This document shows, piece by piece, positions 8,097 through 16,605 of a stretch of DNA of 38,484 bases. A program made the translations under genes and the position numbers. The stretch's first letter is position 1. Every line of letters begins with the position of its first letter. The DNA comes from Balneolales bacterium. GTDB lineage: Bacteria; Bacteroidota; Rhodothermia; Balneolales; HLUCCA01. The stretch lies in contig JANJTJ010000088.1 of NCBI GenBank assembly GCA_024711145.1, forward strand, positions 1 through 38,484, in the 5' to 3' direction. The notes beneath the pieces were generated by a model. That model did no database searches and had not been told where the DNA came from. It saw nothing but the letters and a program-made list of their open reading frames with translations.

Positions 8097-8124
8097 TTGT
8101 AGGCAAAAAAAAGCGGGGTGTCAA
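8096..8124 (-). promoter_or_regulatory. Consensus-like sigma70 promoter of the exporter operon
   Basis: On the minus strand TTGACA (8124-8119) and TACAAT (8101-8096) are separated by exactly 17 bases. The spacer contains eight consecutive T (8112-8105 on the complement). Transcription would start near 8089, giving a leader of about 15 nt to the TetR gene. This is the best match to a classical housekeeping promoter in the window, and the putative operator abuts its -10 box. Confidence 0.7.
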
Positions 8125-8134
8125 CAGTGGGGGT

Positions 8135-10867
8135 TCATTCGACGGCACCGTCCCAGTCGGTGGGCACACCGCGCACCATGAGGTCGGCCGAATTCTTGAG
8201 GAAGAGGGCGGCGGCCTTGTCGTTGGGATTTTTCTTGAGCACTTCGTTGAAGTGCACGCTGGCGGTGGTGAAATTGCGGTTGTAGAACTCGCGGATGCCC
8301 TTTTCGAACTCGGGCCGGGTTTCGAGCTCCAGGGCTACCTGTTTGTCGGCATCCCCTTCGATGACCCCGAACACATCCACCAGGATCTGCTTGCCTTTCA
8401 CTTTGGACTTGCCCAGGTACTTGAAGTGGAATCGGTTCTTGTCCTGGAGGGCGTCGCGGGTGGCCGAGCTGATGACCACGGTGTTGTCGAAGAGTTTGGT
8501 GAGGCCTTCCATGCGGGATGCGGTATTCACCACATCGGAGATCACGGTGCCTTCCATGCGCATTTCCTCACCGATCGTGCCCAGCATGAGTTCGCCGGTA
8601 TGCAGGCCGGTACCCACGCGGATGGGTTCCAGCCCCTTCAGTTCCCGGTCGATATTCAGGCTTTTGAGGGCGTCCATCATATGGACCGCGGCGGCAACCG
8701 CATGGTCTGCCGGCCCGGGGAACAGGGCCATGATGGCATCGCCGATGAATTTGTCCACGAAACCGCCGTGTTCCCGGATGACGGGACTCACCACACCCAG
8801 GAACGTGTTGATGAAATCGAAGGCTTCCTTGGGAGACAGGGCTTCCGACAAGCGGGTGAAATCCTTGATATCCGAGAAGAGCACGGTCATGTTCTTCTGG
8901 ACCTGGTCGCCCAGGCGGATGTCCAGCATGCTGTTGTAACCCAGGAACTGCAGGAACTCGTGGGGCACGAACCGCGAGAAGGCGTGGTACACGCGGGCCA
9001 GCTCCACGTGCGTGCGGATACGGGCCAGGAGTTCGTCTTTGGCGATCGGTTTGGTGGCATAGTCGTTGGCGCCCCGCTGGAAGCCCTCGAGGATGTCCAC
9101 CGTGTGGTTTTTGGCGGTCAGCAGAATGACCGGCAGTTCGGATGCGGCATATTTCTCCCGGATGCGGTCCAGCACTTCGAGGCCGTTCATGTTGGGCATC
9201 ATGATATCGAGCACCATGAGGTCGGGAATGATGCCCGATTCCAACTGACGCAGCGCTTCGGTGCCGGAATAGCATTCGGTCACCCGGTAGCCGCTGCGGG
9301 TGAGCTGGGCGTTGAGCACCTTCAGGTTGATGGCCTCATCGTCCACGATCATGATATGGGTCTGCTCGTTGCGCGGGGTGAGGCGGCGCAACCGGGGTGC
9401 TCCGGAGGGCGGACCGGCCTGCCGGGGTACCCCCACCATGAACTCTTCGAGCGAGAGGTCCACCGGTGCCATTTCGGTGGTCATGGGAAGGCTGAAGCTG
9501 AAAGAAGACCCGTAATCGGGTTCGGAGACAGCCACCAGTTTGCTGCCGTGGGCTTCCAACAGCCGGTAGATGATCTTCAGGCCCAGGCCGGAGGAATGCC
9601 GGGTGGAATTGTTGGGCACCATGCGGTCGTCCGAAGCACCCATCAATTGGTCCAGGTTCCTCTTGGACAGCCCCTTGCCGGTATCCTCCACGCGGATCTC
9701 CACGTGCCCGTCCCGCACTTCGGCGGCAACCGACACATGCCCGGTTTCGGTGTATTTCACCGAATTGCTCACCAGGTTCATGAGCACCTGTTCGAGCTTG
9801 TTGGCGTCGGCCCGGATGTTGGGCAGTTCGGCAGGTACCAGATTCTTGAGTTCGAGCCCCTTGCCGGCGGCGTTGGGCGCGGCGATGGCCAACACGCGGT
9901 TCACGAGCGAGCGCACGTGTATGGGCGATTCCTCCAGCTCGAGGTGGCCCGCCCGGATGCGTTCGGCATCGAGCAGGTCGCTGAGCAGGTAGCTGAGACG
10001 GCGGCCGCTCTGGGAAATGAGGCCCAGGTGCTTGGTCTGCCCTTCGGACAGGTCCCCTTCCATGCCTTCCAAGAGGATGTCGCTCAAGCCGATAATGCCG
10101 TTCAGCGGAGTCCGGATCTCATGGGCGGTCATGGCCACGTATTCCTCCATCCGCTTCTTCTCTTCGAGCAAGGCCTTGTAGGCCGGGGCCGATTCGTTCG
10201 GTTCGGTGCCCGCATGGCCGAATTCGTGCTCCAGGCTCAGGAACCGGATGAGCAGTTGGCCTACCGCCGCCGTCACATGGATGCCGAACACCTGGAAAAA
10301 GGCCGGAAGCGACACGTCGAGCACCTGGAACAGGCCCAGAACCATGGCGATGAGCACCATCACCAACCCGCTGACCTTGAACAGGTTGCGACCCGACTCC
10401 TCACGGAGCACGGAAAGGCTGAACAGGGAAACGAACAGACCGATGGCCAGCAACACCACCACGGCCATCATGCTGGCGCGGTCGGCATCCAGGAAAGGCC
10501 CCACCACCGTGCTGAACACCGTTACCCCGAACGCGAACGCCAGGTACACATCCGTGGCCCCATTGTGATTGAAGGCGTTCGAGAGGATCTTGAGCACCAT
10601 CAGCACGCAGAAACCCGTGAACGCCGCCAGGAAGATCAGATAGCGGTAGCCGGAGACCCCGACCACGGAATGCAGCTCGGGAATGGTCTGCAGGTCGAGC
10701 ACGAACAGGAAGGCGGCCGACCCCAGATTGATGAGCGCATATTGGGCGTGCAACCACGACCGCGACCAGATGGCCCGTATCAAGTGGTGCATGAACAGCA
10801 CCACATACAGGCCAAAGAAGAGGCCGTGTATGAGGGCTATGTTGAAAATGTGCTCGGGGAGACTCAC
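8135..10867 (-). CDS. Hybrid 7TM sensor kinase / response regulator / adenylate cyclase
   Basis: A 910-residue multidomain signalling protein. Residues 1-210 contain about seven hydrophobic helices with no large extracytoplasmic domain. HisKA follows, with His249 in TAHEIRTPLNG, then HATPase (N box NLVSNSVKY, G1 DTGKGLS, G2 SSGLGLKI). A receiver domain (IVDDE; phospho-Asp in VLDIMMPNMNG; conserved Lys in TKPIAKDE) leads into a class III cyclase. The cyclase keeps both metal Asp (FSDIKDF and KFIGDAIMALFP), the ATP-selecting Lys before FIGD and Asp in ISDVVN, and the transition-state Asn and Arg in VVNTASR, so cAMP is the predicted product. A short TPR-like tail ends the protein. The start is a GTG. 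It lies 26 bases after the DEAD-box gene and is probably co-transcribed. Kinase output probably gates cyclase activity through the receiver (inference). Confidence 0.9.
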   Translation of the reverse strand: MSLPEHIFNIALIHGLFFGLYVVLFMHHLIRAIWSRSWLHAQYALINLGSAAFLFVLDLQTIPELHSVVGVSGYRYLIFLAAFTGFCVLMVLKILSNAFNHNGATDVYLAFAFGVTVFSTVVGPFLDADRASMMAVVVLLAIGLFVSLFSLSVLREESGRNLFKVSGLVMVLIAMVLGLFQVLDVSLPAFFQVFGIHVTAAVGQLLIRFLSLEHEFGHAGTEPNESAPAYKALLEEKKRMEEYVAMTAHEIRTPLNGIIGLSDILLEGMEGDLSEGQTKHLGLISQSGRRLSYLLSDLLDAERIRAGHLELEESPIHVRSLVNRVLAIAAPNAAGKGLELKNLVPAELPNIRADANKLEQVLMNLVSNSVKYTETGHVSVAAEVRDGHVEIRVEDTGKGLSKRNLDQLMGASDDRMVPNNSTRHSSGLGLKIIYRLLEAHGSKLVAVSEPDYGSSFSFSLPMTTEMAPVDLSLEEFMVGVPRQAGPPSGAPRLRRLTPRNEQTHIMIVDDEAINLKVLNAQLTRSGYRVTECYSGTEALRQLESGIIPDLMVLDIMMPNMNGLEVLDRIREKYAASELPVILLTAKNHTVDILEGFQRGANDYATKPIAKDELLARIRTHVELARVYHAFSRFVPHEFLQFLGYNSMLDIRLGDQVQKNMTVLFSDIKDFTRLSEALSPKEAFDFINTFLGVVSPVIREHGGFVDKFIGDAIMALFPGPADHAVAAAVHMMDALKSLNIDRELKGLEPIRVGTGLHTGELMLGTIGEEMRMEGTVISDVVNTASRMEGLTKLFDNTVVISSATRDALQDKNRFHFKYLGKSKVKGKQILVDVFGVIEGDADKQVALELETRPEFEKGIREFYNRNFTTASVHFNEVLKKNPNDKAAALFLKNSADLMVRGVPTDWDGAVE

Positions 10868-10893
10868 GTGGCTGATACCCGAGGGAAGTATAC

Positions 10894-12408
10894 CTACTTC
10901 TTCCCGAACAAGGAAAGGATGCGGCCTACGATACCGGATTTCGGTTTGACGGGCGCGGGTGCCGGCGGCAGGCTCACCTGCGCCTTCACGTTGCGGATGC
11001 GCTCTTCCTGCGACTGGGACTTCCGGTCGCGGTCGCGCCCTCCCCGGTTCCGGTCACGGTTCCGGTCGCGGTCGCCTTCCCGGCGATCCTTGCGTTCGGG
11101 TTTGGCATCCGCTTTCGCCTCCGGTTTCGCTTCGGGCTTGGCTTCCGCCTTGGGCTTGGCCTCGCCTTCCGGCCGGCGCGGACGGTCACCGCGGTCGCGG
11201 TCGCGCCCACGGTCCCTGCCGCGGCCACGGCCACCTTCCGACCGGCGCGGCCGGTCGCCTTCGGCTGCCGGCGCCACTTCAGCGCCTTCTTCGGCGGCGG
11301 CCAAGGGAGAATCGAGGATGCTCAGGTTCTTGCCCACATGCTGGATGATGGTCTTGAACGGACGCTCGTCTTCGGGCGACACCAACGTGATGGCCGTACC
11401 CGTGCTTTCGGCCCGGGCCGTGCGGCCGATGCGGTGGATGTAATCGTCCAGGTCCCGAGGCACGTTGAAGTTCAGCACGTGGCTGATGTTGTTGATGTCG
11501 ATGCCCCGTGCCATCACATCCGTCGCCACGATGGTGGTGATGTTCCCCCGTCGGAACTCGCCCAGAGTGGCCTCACGCTCGTGCTGCTCCATGTCGCCGT
11601 GCATGCTGCCCACTTTCACACCCTTTTTCGATAGGGCACGGGCCAGTGCGGCGCATCCGCGTTTGGTAGCCGTGAAAATGAGGCCGCTGGTCCAGGCGTG
11701 CTGCTCGAACAGGTGCAGCACCAGGTCGATCTTGCGGTCTTCCCGGATCTTGTAGGCTACTTGGGTCACCCCGTCGGCCGTTTTGAACGAGGACACGTTG
11801 ATGCGTGCCGGTTCCCGCGTCAGCTCCTTCACCAGAGCTTCCACACGGTCCGAAATGGTGGCCGAAAACAGCAGGGTCTGCCGGTTCTTGGGCAAGCGGG
11901 CCACAATGGTGCGCACATCGGGAATGAACCCCATGTCCAGCATGCGGTCGGCTTCGTCCAATACCAGGAATTCCAGGCCGGAAAAATCGATGTTGAGGGA
12001 TTTGATCAGGTCCAGCAGGCGGCCCGGTGTGGCTACGACCACATTCACCCCGTCGCGGATGGCGGCTTGTTGGGCACTCCAGTCGCCCCCGCCGTACACG
12101 CAGACCGTGGTGATGCCCGAATGGTATCCGAGGGTCCAGAACTGCTCGTCGATCTGCTGGGCCAATTCGCGGGTGGGTGCCAGCAACAAGGCCCGCACAC
12201 CCGGTTTCTTCACTTGGAAGAGCTTCTCGAGGATGGGGATGGCGAAAGCGGCCGTTTTACCGGTGCCTGTTTGGGCCGAAGCGATAACATCTTTCCCTTC
12301 CAGGATGACCGGAATCGCTTCGTTCTGAATGGGTGTGGGAGCTGTGAAATTCCGGTCGTCGAGTCCCATTCGGATCTCGGGACTCAGCGTAAAGGCATCG
12401 AAGGACAT
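10894..12408 (-). CDS. DEAD-box ATP-dependent RNA helicase (RhlE-like)
   Basis: A 504-residue RNA helicase acting in ribosome assembly or RNA turnover. All core motifs are visible: Q motif (FTAPTPIQNEAIP), I (AQTGTGKT), Ia (PTRELAQQ), II (VLDEADRMLDMGF), III (SAT), V (TDVMARGIDI) and VI (HRIGRTAR). The core ends near residue 370. A highly charged, low-complexity tail then carries RG/RD-rich blocks and KPEAKPEAK repeats, and closes with the hydrophobic GIVGRILSLFGKK. ATG at 12408 (MSFDAFTLSPEI) aligns with family starts; the upstream in-frame extension to 12495 is rejected. Tail-borne RNA binding is typical of RhlE/CsdA proteins. It is divergent from the small orphan gene and probably shares a transcript with the cyclase gene downstream. 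Confidence 0.93.
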   Translation of the reverse strand: MSFDAFTLSPEIRMGLDDRNFTAPTPIQNEAIPVILEGKDVIASAQTGTGKTAAFAIPILEKLFQVKKPGVRALLLAPTRELAQQIDEQFWTLGYHSGITTVCVYGGGDWSAQQAAIRDGVNVVVATPGRLLDLIKSLNIDFSGLEFLVLDEADRMLDMGFIPDVRTIVARLPKNRQTLLFSATISDRVEALVKELTREPARINVSSFKTADGVTQVAYKIREDRKIDLVLHLFEQHAWTSGLIFTATKRGCAALARALSKKGVKVGSMHGDMEQHEREATLGEFRRGNITTIVATDVMARGIDINNISHVLNFNVPRDLDDYIHRIGRTARAESTGTAITLVSPEDERPFKTIIQHVGKNLSILDSPLAAAEEGAEVAPAAEGDRPRRSEGGRGRGRDRGRDRDRGDRPRRPEGEAKPKAEAKPEAKPEAKADAKPERKDRREGDRDRNRDRNRGGRDRDRKSQSQEERIRNVKAQVSLPPAPAPVKPKSGIVGRILSLFGKK

Positions 12409-12484
12409 TCGCCTATATCTATGTTTTCCAAAGACTGGAATATACGGAGGCCCGGCACGGCGCCCTAAATGCGTATATTCGGCC
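12409..12484. promoter_or_regulatory. Divergent promoter region, helicase / orphan gene
   Basis: This 76-bp gap separates two divergent start codons. On the minus strand a TATATT box at 12444-12439 lies 30 bases before the helicase ATG and is a plausible -10 element; no good -35 precedes it. On the plus strand a TATATT at 12474-12479 ends five bases before the ATG at 12485. If used, it would give an essentially leaderless transcript or point to a different start. No terminator or clear operator is seen. Confidence 0.4.
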
Positions 12485-12847
12485 ATGCAATACACGGAGA
12501 AGCATTTCTACCTCTGCCGCATCCCGTTGACCGCCACCGGCGCTTCGGATGTCGAGGTAATCGCCGAAGCCCAGACCACCGACGAATTCCCGACGTTGTA
12601 CTCGGAATTCGAAAGCAAACGCAAACACGCCCTGAACAAGGACGGCTTGTACGGGGTGGTCCGCGCCGAGGAGTTGTATGCCATCGTGCGCACCGCCGGT
12701 AAAGACCTGGCCAAGAGTACGGCCTTCGAAGAGCAGAAGGCCAACCTGGTGACCAACCTCCAGCATCGGGTGATGCAGAAGAACGACGCGCAGGCCAAGC
12801 AGATTCTGAGCAAGGTTCACGAGATCGAAACCGCCTTCGGTTCCTGA
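12485..12847 (+). CDS. Hypothetical 120-residue protein
   Basis: I do not recognise a family. The 120-residue product is soluble, with no signal peptide or membrane helix. The N-terminal half looks mixed alpha/beta (MQYTEKHFYLCRIPLTATG). The C-terminal 50 residues are charged and helical, possibly a coiled coil (EEQKANLVTNLQHRVMQKND). ATG at 12485 is the natural start because the frame upstream crosses the divergent promoter region. Codon use matches the neighbours, and the gene ends four bases before the PKD-protein ATG, so the two are probably co-transcribed. The position offers no further clue to function. Confidence 0.75.
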   Translation: MQYTEKHFYLCRIPLTATGASDVEVIAEAQTTDEFPTLYSEFESKRKHALNKDGLYGVVRAEELYAIVRTAGKDLAKSTAFEEQKANLVTNLQHRVMQKNDAQAKQILSKVHEIETAFGS

Positions 12848-12851
12848 GGCC

Positions 12852-15800
12852 ATGGTTCGGGGCTTGTCGCGGTGGTTCGTGCTGGCCTTGGCCCTTTCCC
12901 CCCTGGTTTCCCAGGCCCAGCAAGCCCGCGGCCTCTACCTTTCGGTTCACGGGACCGGTTCCCCCTCGGACAGCGGAGACCCCAACTCCCTCCAGGCCTT
13001 GTATTTCGACATCCCCGACGGGTACCCCGACCCCGTGTACCTCCGCATATTCGATGCGGAAACCGGCGGCAACCTGGACGAACGCCGGGGCGCGTTCGAC
13101 ACCGAGGTCCGTTTCGTGCTGCTCGGCGGGCAAAGTGCGGGCCGTCTGTTCGGTCCCGGCCACGACCCGGCCACCAATGCCGGCCTCCGGTTTCCGGATG
13201 CCGACATCCTCCTCGACGAAACCATAGGTACCCGCGCCCGCCTCGACATGCGCTACTGGAATGTGCGCGAACTACCCCTGGAATCGGGCTTGCCCGTAGC
13301 CGGCATGCGCCGGTTCGTGCTGTTGGTGATCGGGTTGGACGGTAACGATGCCAACCACTTCGACTACGTGCTCTCGCTCAAACCCGACGACAAGGTACCC
13401 CCGCCCGGGGTTCGGCAATTCGCGTACGAACTCACCTTGCGCATGCCCGACACCGCCGGGTTCCGCACCCAGGTGCGCCTGCCGGTTGCCGGTCGCGAAC
13501 GGGTGACCATAGACACCTACGGCCTGGCCGATTCCGAAATCCGCATCACCATACCCTTCCGCCAGGAATCGGTCCTGCGCGGGTCGCCGGCCGCCGGCTG
13601 GATGTCGAACCCGGTTCCCATTCCGGCAGGCACCGAACTGGTCGGGCTCGACGTGTTCGGCAACCGTACGCGAAACACCTTCTCGATGGTCGTTCGGGAT
13701 GAGGCCGGCAACCCCCTACCCATTCCGCTGCCCATACCCGATTACGTACCCATCGAATACCCCCGGTTCGGTTTCAGTACCGCCTATCCCGACACCTCCT
13801 GCTCCCTGCTGCGGTTCGAACGGACCGGCACGGCCGGAGCCGATTTCAGGCCCCTGCGCACGGAATGGGTGTTCGGCGCCGATACCCTCCGCGGCGAAAC
13901 CATCACCCGGGTGTTCGACCGGGCCGGCCACCATCCCTTCCTGCTCCGGGTGGTCGGTATGCTGAACGGCACCGAAGAAACCGTGGAATGGTCGGATTCG
14001 GTTCGGGTGAACGCGCCGCCCGTGGCCTGGGGCGGGGGCAACCGATCTTACGTGGCCGACCGGCCCATGGCCTTCGATGGCACGGTATCGGAAGATCCCG
14101 ACGGAAGGATCATCCGATACGAATGGGATTTCGGCGACGGCAACACGGGCGTGGGTGCCCGGTACGACCATGTGTACCCTGCGCCCGGCCTGTACACCGT
14201 AACCCTGAAGGTGACCGACGATTCCGGGTCGCCCTGCGCCACCGCGGTGGCGGTTTCCACCGTGCGGGTGAACCGGCCGCCGGTAGCCCGCATCCGGGCA
14301 CCCGGTGCCGCCAAAAAAGGCGATGTGATCCGTTTCGACGGGTCGGCCAGTACCGACCCCGAGGGCGGCGAACTCACCTACTGGTGGACCATCAACGGGG
14401 AAGAATTCGAAGGGGCCGTTGTGGAATACCTCGTGCGCGAAGACGGACCCATAGCGGCCGTATTGGAAGTGACCGATGAGGCCCTGACGGCCAATTCCAT
14501 TGCCCGGGCGGAACATCGCATCGGCGTGAACCGGGCACCCATAGCCGAAGCCGGCAACGACAAACACGTATCGCCGGGGCGGCCGGCCACCTATGTGGGT
14601 ACCCGTTCCCGCGACACCGACGGCCGCATCGTGAAATACGAGTGGGAATTTCCGGGAGGTGTGTTCCGCGATGGTGCCACCGTGCAGCAGGGCATAGACG
14701 AACCCGGTTGGCACACCGTGTACCTGCGGGTTACCGACAACACCGGAGGCGTAGGTACCGATTCGTTGCGGGTGCGGGTGAACCACCCGCCGGTGCCGGT
14801 TGTGAGCGGGCGCCTGTTCACCGTGGATGGCACCGTGGAGCTTTCGGCCGCCCAATCCACCGATGCCGACCCCGACGGGGAAGTGATCCGTTGGGAATGG
14901 ACCATGGGCGACGGCACCAACAAAGTGGGGCGCGACATCCGCCACACCTATGTGGCACCCGGCGTGTACACCGGTTCGCTCACCATAGCCGACAATTCGG
15001 GTACCTTTTCCTCCATCCAGCGCACGGCATTCACCGTGCGGGTGAACCAGGGCGGCGTAGCCGCCATCGAGGCGCCCGCGCAGACCGGCGCGGGCGACGA
15101 GACGGCCTTCGGCGCGGTGCTCGAAGGCGGCGAAGCCGCCGGCTGGCACTGGGACCTGGGCGACGGCACCGCGGCCGAAGGCCCGCGGGTGGCGCACCGG
15201 TACGATCGCCCCGGCACCTACACCGTGCGGTTGACGGTGCGCCACCCGTCGGGCCTCGACGAGGCGGCGGCGAGGGCGGAACACCGCATCACCGTAATCG
15301 GCGCTCCCATCGCCCTCGCCGCCGCGCCGGAGCGGGTGGCGCCGCATACCGCCTTCACCATCGACCTGGGCGGCTCGCCCGGCGCCACCCGCTTCTTCTG
15401 GCTGCTGCCCGACAGCGGCTGGGCCGAAGGCCCGGCCGCCCGCGTCTTCGAGGCCGCCGACGAGGCGGCCCTTCGGGTACGCTTCGCCGTCGACAACGGC
15501 CTCGGCCTGGCCAACAGCCGCACCGAGGGCGTCGTCTCCGTGCCCGTGAACCGGGCCCCCGTGCTCAGCGCCCTGGAACCCGTCGTCAGCCTCAACCGCT
15601 CCCACCGGTTCCACGCACCGGCCGCTTCCGATGCCGACGCCGACTCGCTCCGGTATTTCTGGGATTTCGGCGACGGGCACACCGCCGAAGGCCCCGTTGT
15701 ACACCATACCTATGCCCAGGGCGGCCTGCATACCGTTTCCTTGGTGGTAGACGACCAGCAGGGGCTGCCCAACTCCACCGCCAGCGGCTCCACCACCGTG

Positions 15801-16076
15801 TTCATGAACCGGCCGCCCCGTGTCGAAACCGTAGTGCCCCGGGAACTGCGGGTGGGTCAACCGACCGAAATCGACGCCTCCGCCACATCCGATCCGGACG
15901 GCGACCCCCTCGCACTCACCTGGTTGCTCAACGGCCGCGAAATCGGTAGCGGGCCCCGTTTCACCCATACTTTCACCCAAGCCGGGCGGGTCACCATCCA
16001 ACTCCGTGTGGATGACGGGCGCCTTCAACCCAATTCCGTGACCGAGTGGTCGCAAACCCTGTATGTCCACCCTTAA
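12852..16076 (+). CDS. Secreted protein with eight tandem PKD repeats
   Basis: A 1074-residue exported protein. A signal peptide (MVRGLSRWFVLALALSPLVSQA) is followed by a region of about 365 residues that I cannot assign. From residue 387 eight immunoglobulin-like PKD modules start at about 387, 474, 560, 644, 732, 816, 900 and 986, a period of 84-88 residues. Most open with an N-x-P-P/A-P-like turn; modules 1 and 7 have the canonical WDFGDG core, module 5 has WDLGDG and module 4 WTMGDG. Modules 2, 6 and 8 have lost this core. PKD arrays usually serve in adhesion or as spacers of surface proteins. No type IX sorting domain or membrane anchor follows the last module. The last 14 bases overlap the TPR gene. 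Confidence 0.88.
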   Translation: MVRGLSRWFVLALALSPLVSQAQQARGLYLSVHGTGSPSDSGDPNSLQALYFDIPDGYPDPVYLRIFDAETGGNLDERRGAFDTEVRFVLLGGQSAGRLFGPGHDPATNAGLRFPDADILLDETIGTRARLDMRYWNVRELPLESGLPVAGMRRFVLLVIGLDGNDANHFDYVLSLKPDDKVPPPGVRQFAYELTLRMPDTAGFRTQVRLPVAGRERVTIDTYGLADSEIRITIPFRQESVLRGSPAAGWMSNPVPIPAGTELVGLDVFGNRTRNTFSMVVRDEAGNPLPIPLPIPDYVPIEYPRFGFSTAYPDTSCSLLRFERTGTAGADFRPLRTEWVFGADTLRGETITRVFDRAGHHPFLLRVVGMLNGTEETVEWSDSVRVNAPPVAWGGGNRSYVADRPMAFDGTVSEDPDGRIIRYEWDFGDGNTGVGARYDHVYPAPGLYTVTLKVTDDSGSPCATAVAVSTVRVNRPPVARIRAPGAAKKGDVIRFDGSASTDPEGGELTYWWTINGEEFEGAVVEYLVREDGPIAAVLEVTDEALTANSIARAEHRIGVNRAPIAEAGNDKHVSPGRPATYVGTRSRDTDGRIVKYEWEFPGGVFRDGATVQQGIDEPGWHTVYLRVTDNTGGVGTDSLRVRVNHPPVPVVSGRLFTVDGTVELSAAQSTDADPDGEVIRWEWTMGDGTNKVGRDIRHTYVAPGVYTGSLTIADNSGTFSSIQRTAFTVRVNQGGVAAIEAPAQTGAGDETAFGAVLEGGEAAGWHWDLGDGTAAEGPRVAHRYDRPGTYTVRLTVRHPSGLDEAAARAEHRITVIGAPIALAAAPERVAPHTAFTIDLGGSPGATRFFWLLPDSGWAEGPAARVFEAADEAALRVRFAVDNGLGLANSRTEGVVSVPVNRAPVLSALEPVVSLNRSHRFHAPAASDADADSLRYFWDFGDGHTAEGPVVHHTYAQGGLHTVSLVVDDQQGLPNSTASGSTTVFMNRPPRVETVVPRELRVGQPTEIDASATSDPDGDPLALTWLLNGREIGSGPRFTHTFTQAGRVTIQLRVDDGRLQPNSVTEWSQTLYVHP

Positions 16077-16602
16077 ACCCATCCTGCTCGAGATCTCCGA
16101 ACGCCTCGTGGACCTCACCGATGCGGTCCGCGGGCCCGAGGATGCGGTTACCGATGCCCGCCGGCATGAAATCCGGATGGAGTTGAGATCCATCGGCGAC
16201 CGTTTGGTCGGATTCCTGGACCACGCCACCGGCGACGACCGCACCTTCCTGATGTTCATGCTCGGCAGCCTGAGCGCGGCCCTGGACCTCTGGGACAAAG
16301 CCGATTACGCCTTTGCCGAGGCCCGGAAAGACTGGCCCGACCACGTGGGCCTGCTGAACGAGCATTACTACACCCTCATCCAGCTGAGCCGGTACCCGGA
16401 AGCCCTGGACACGGTGGAGGCCAGCATCCGCATCGGGGGCGAAACCCCCGACCTCCTGCAGGCCAAAGCCATCGCCCTGGCGTACATGAACCGGTTGGCC
16501 GAGGCCAAAGCGGTCATGTTCACCTGCATCGCCAAATATCCGAACGACGCATCGTCGCACGAGACATTGGCCGAAATCGACCAACTCACCGCATCCGACT
16601 GA
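16063..16602 (+). CDS. TPR-like hypothetical protein
   Basis: A 179-residue cytoplasmic helical protein. From about residue 75 it shows helix pairs of tetratricopeptide type (AALDLWDKADYAFAEARKDWPD; TLIQLSRYPEALDTVEASIRIG; ALAYMNRLAEAKAVMFTCIAKYP). The first 70 residues are helical without clear repeats. Such proteins scaffold protein-protein contacts; no partner can be named. The start lies 14 bases inside the end of the PKD gene in another frame, and the stop is three bases from the pseudouridine synthase start, so all three are probably translated from one message. Confidence 0.8.
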   Translation: MSTLKPILLEISERLVDLTDAVRGPEDAVTDARRHEIRMELRSIGDRLVGFLDHATGDDRTFLMFMLGSLSAALDLWDKADYAFAEARKDWPDHVGLLNEHYYTLIQLSRYPEALDTVEASIRIGGETPDLLQAKAIALAYMNRLAEAKAVMFTCIAKYPNDASSHETLAEIDQLTASD

Positions 16603-16605
16603 CCC

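Noticed and set aside
8105-8112. Eight-T tract on the minus strand after the cyclase gene as an intrinsic terminator
   Set aside because: No GC-rich stem precedes it; the tract lies in the spacer of the tetR promoter.
10990-11250. Repeat array or CRISPR-like direct repeats
   Set aside because: The repeated GGTCGCGGTC-like words simply encode the Arg/Asp-rich tail of the helicase; spacing is irregular and in frame.
8252-11443. Open frame of 1063 codons on the plus strand
   Set aside because: It is antisense to the cyclase hybrid and the helicase tail, its protein is His/Gln/Gly-rich without any motif, and both opposing genes have complete domain evidence. High GC produces such long shadow frames.
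12410-12495. Longer N-terminus for the DEAD-box helicase
   Set aside because: The extension crosses the divergent promoter region and shows no family similarity; ATG at 12408 matches usual helicase starts.
12852-16076. PKD protein as a type IX secretion cargo
   Set aside because: The last PKD module runs to the stop codon; there is no room for a C-terminal sorting domain.
13716-16298. Open frame of 860 codons on the minus strand
   Set aside because: Antisense to the PKD protein; the repeats it shows are mirror images of the PKD repeats. No start or family resemblance.
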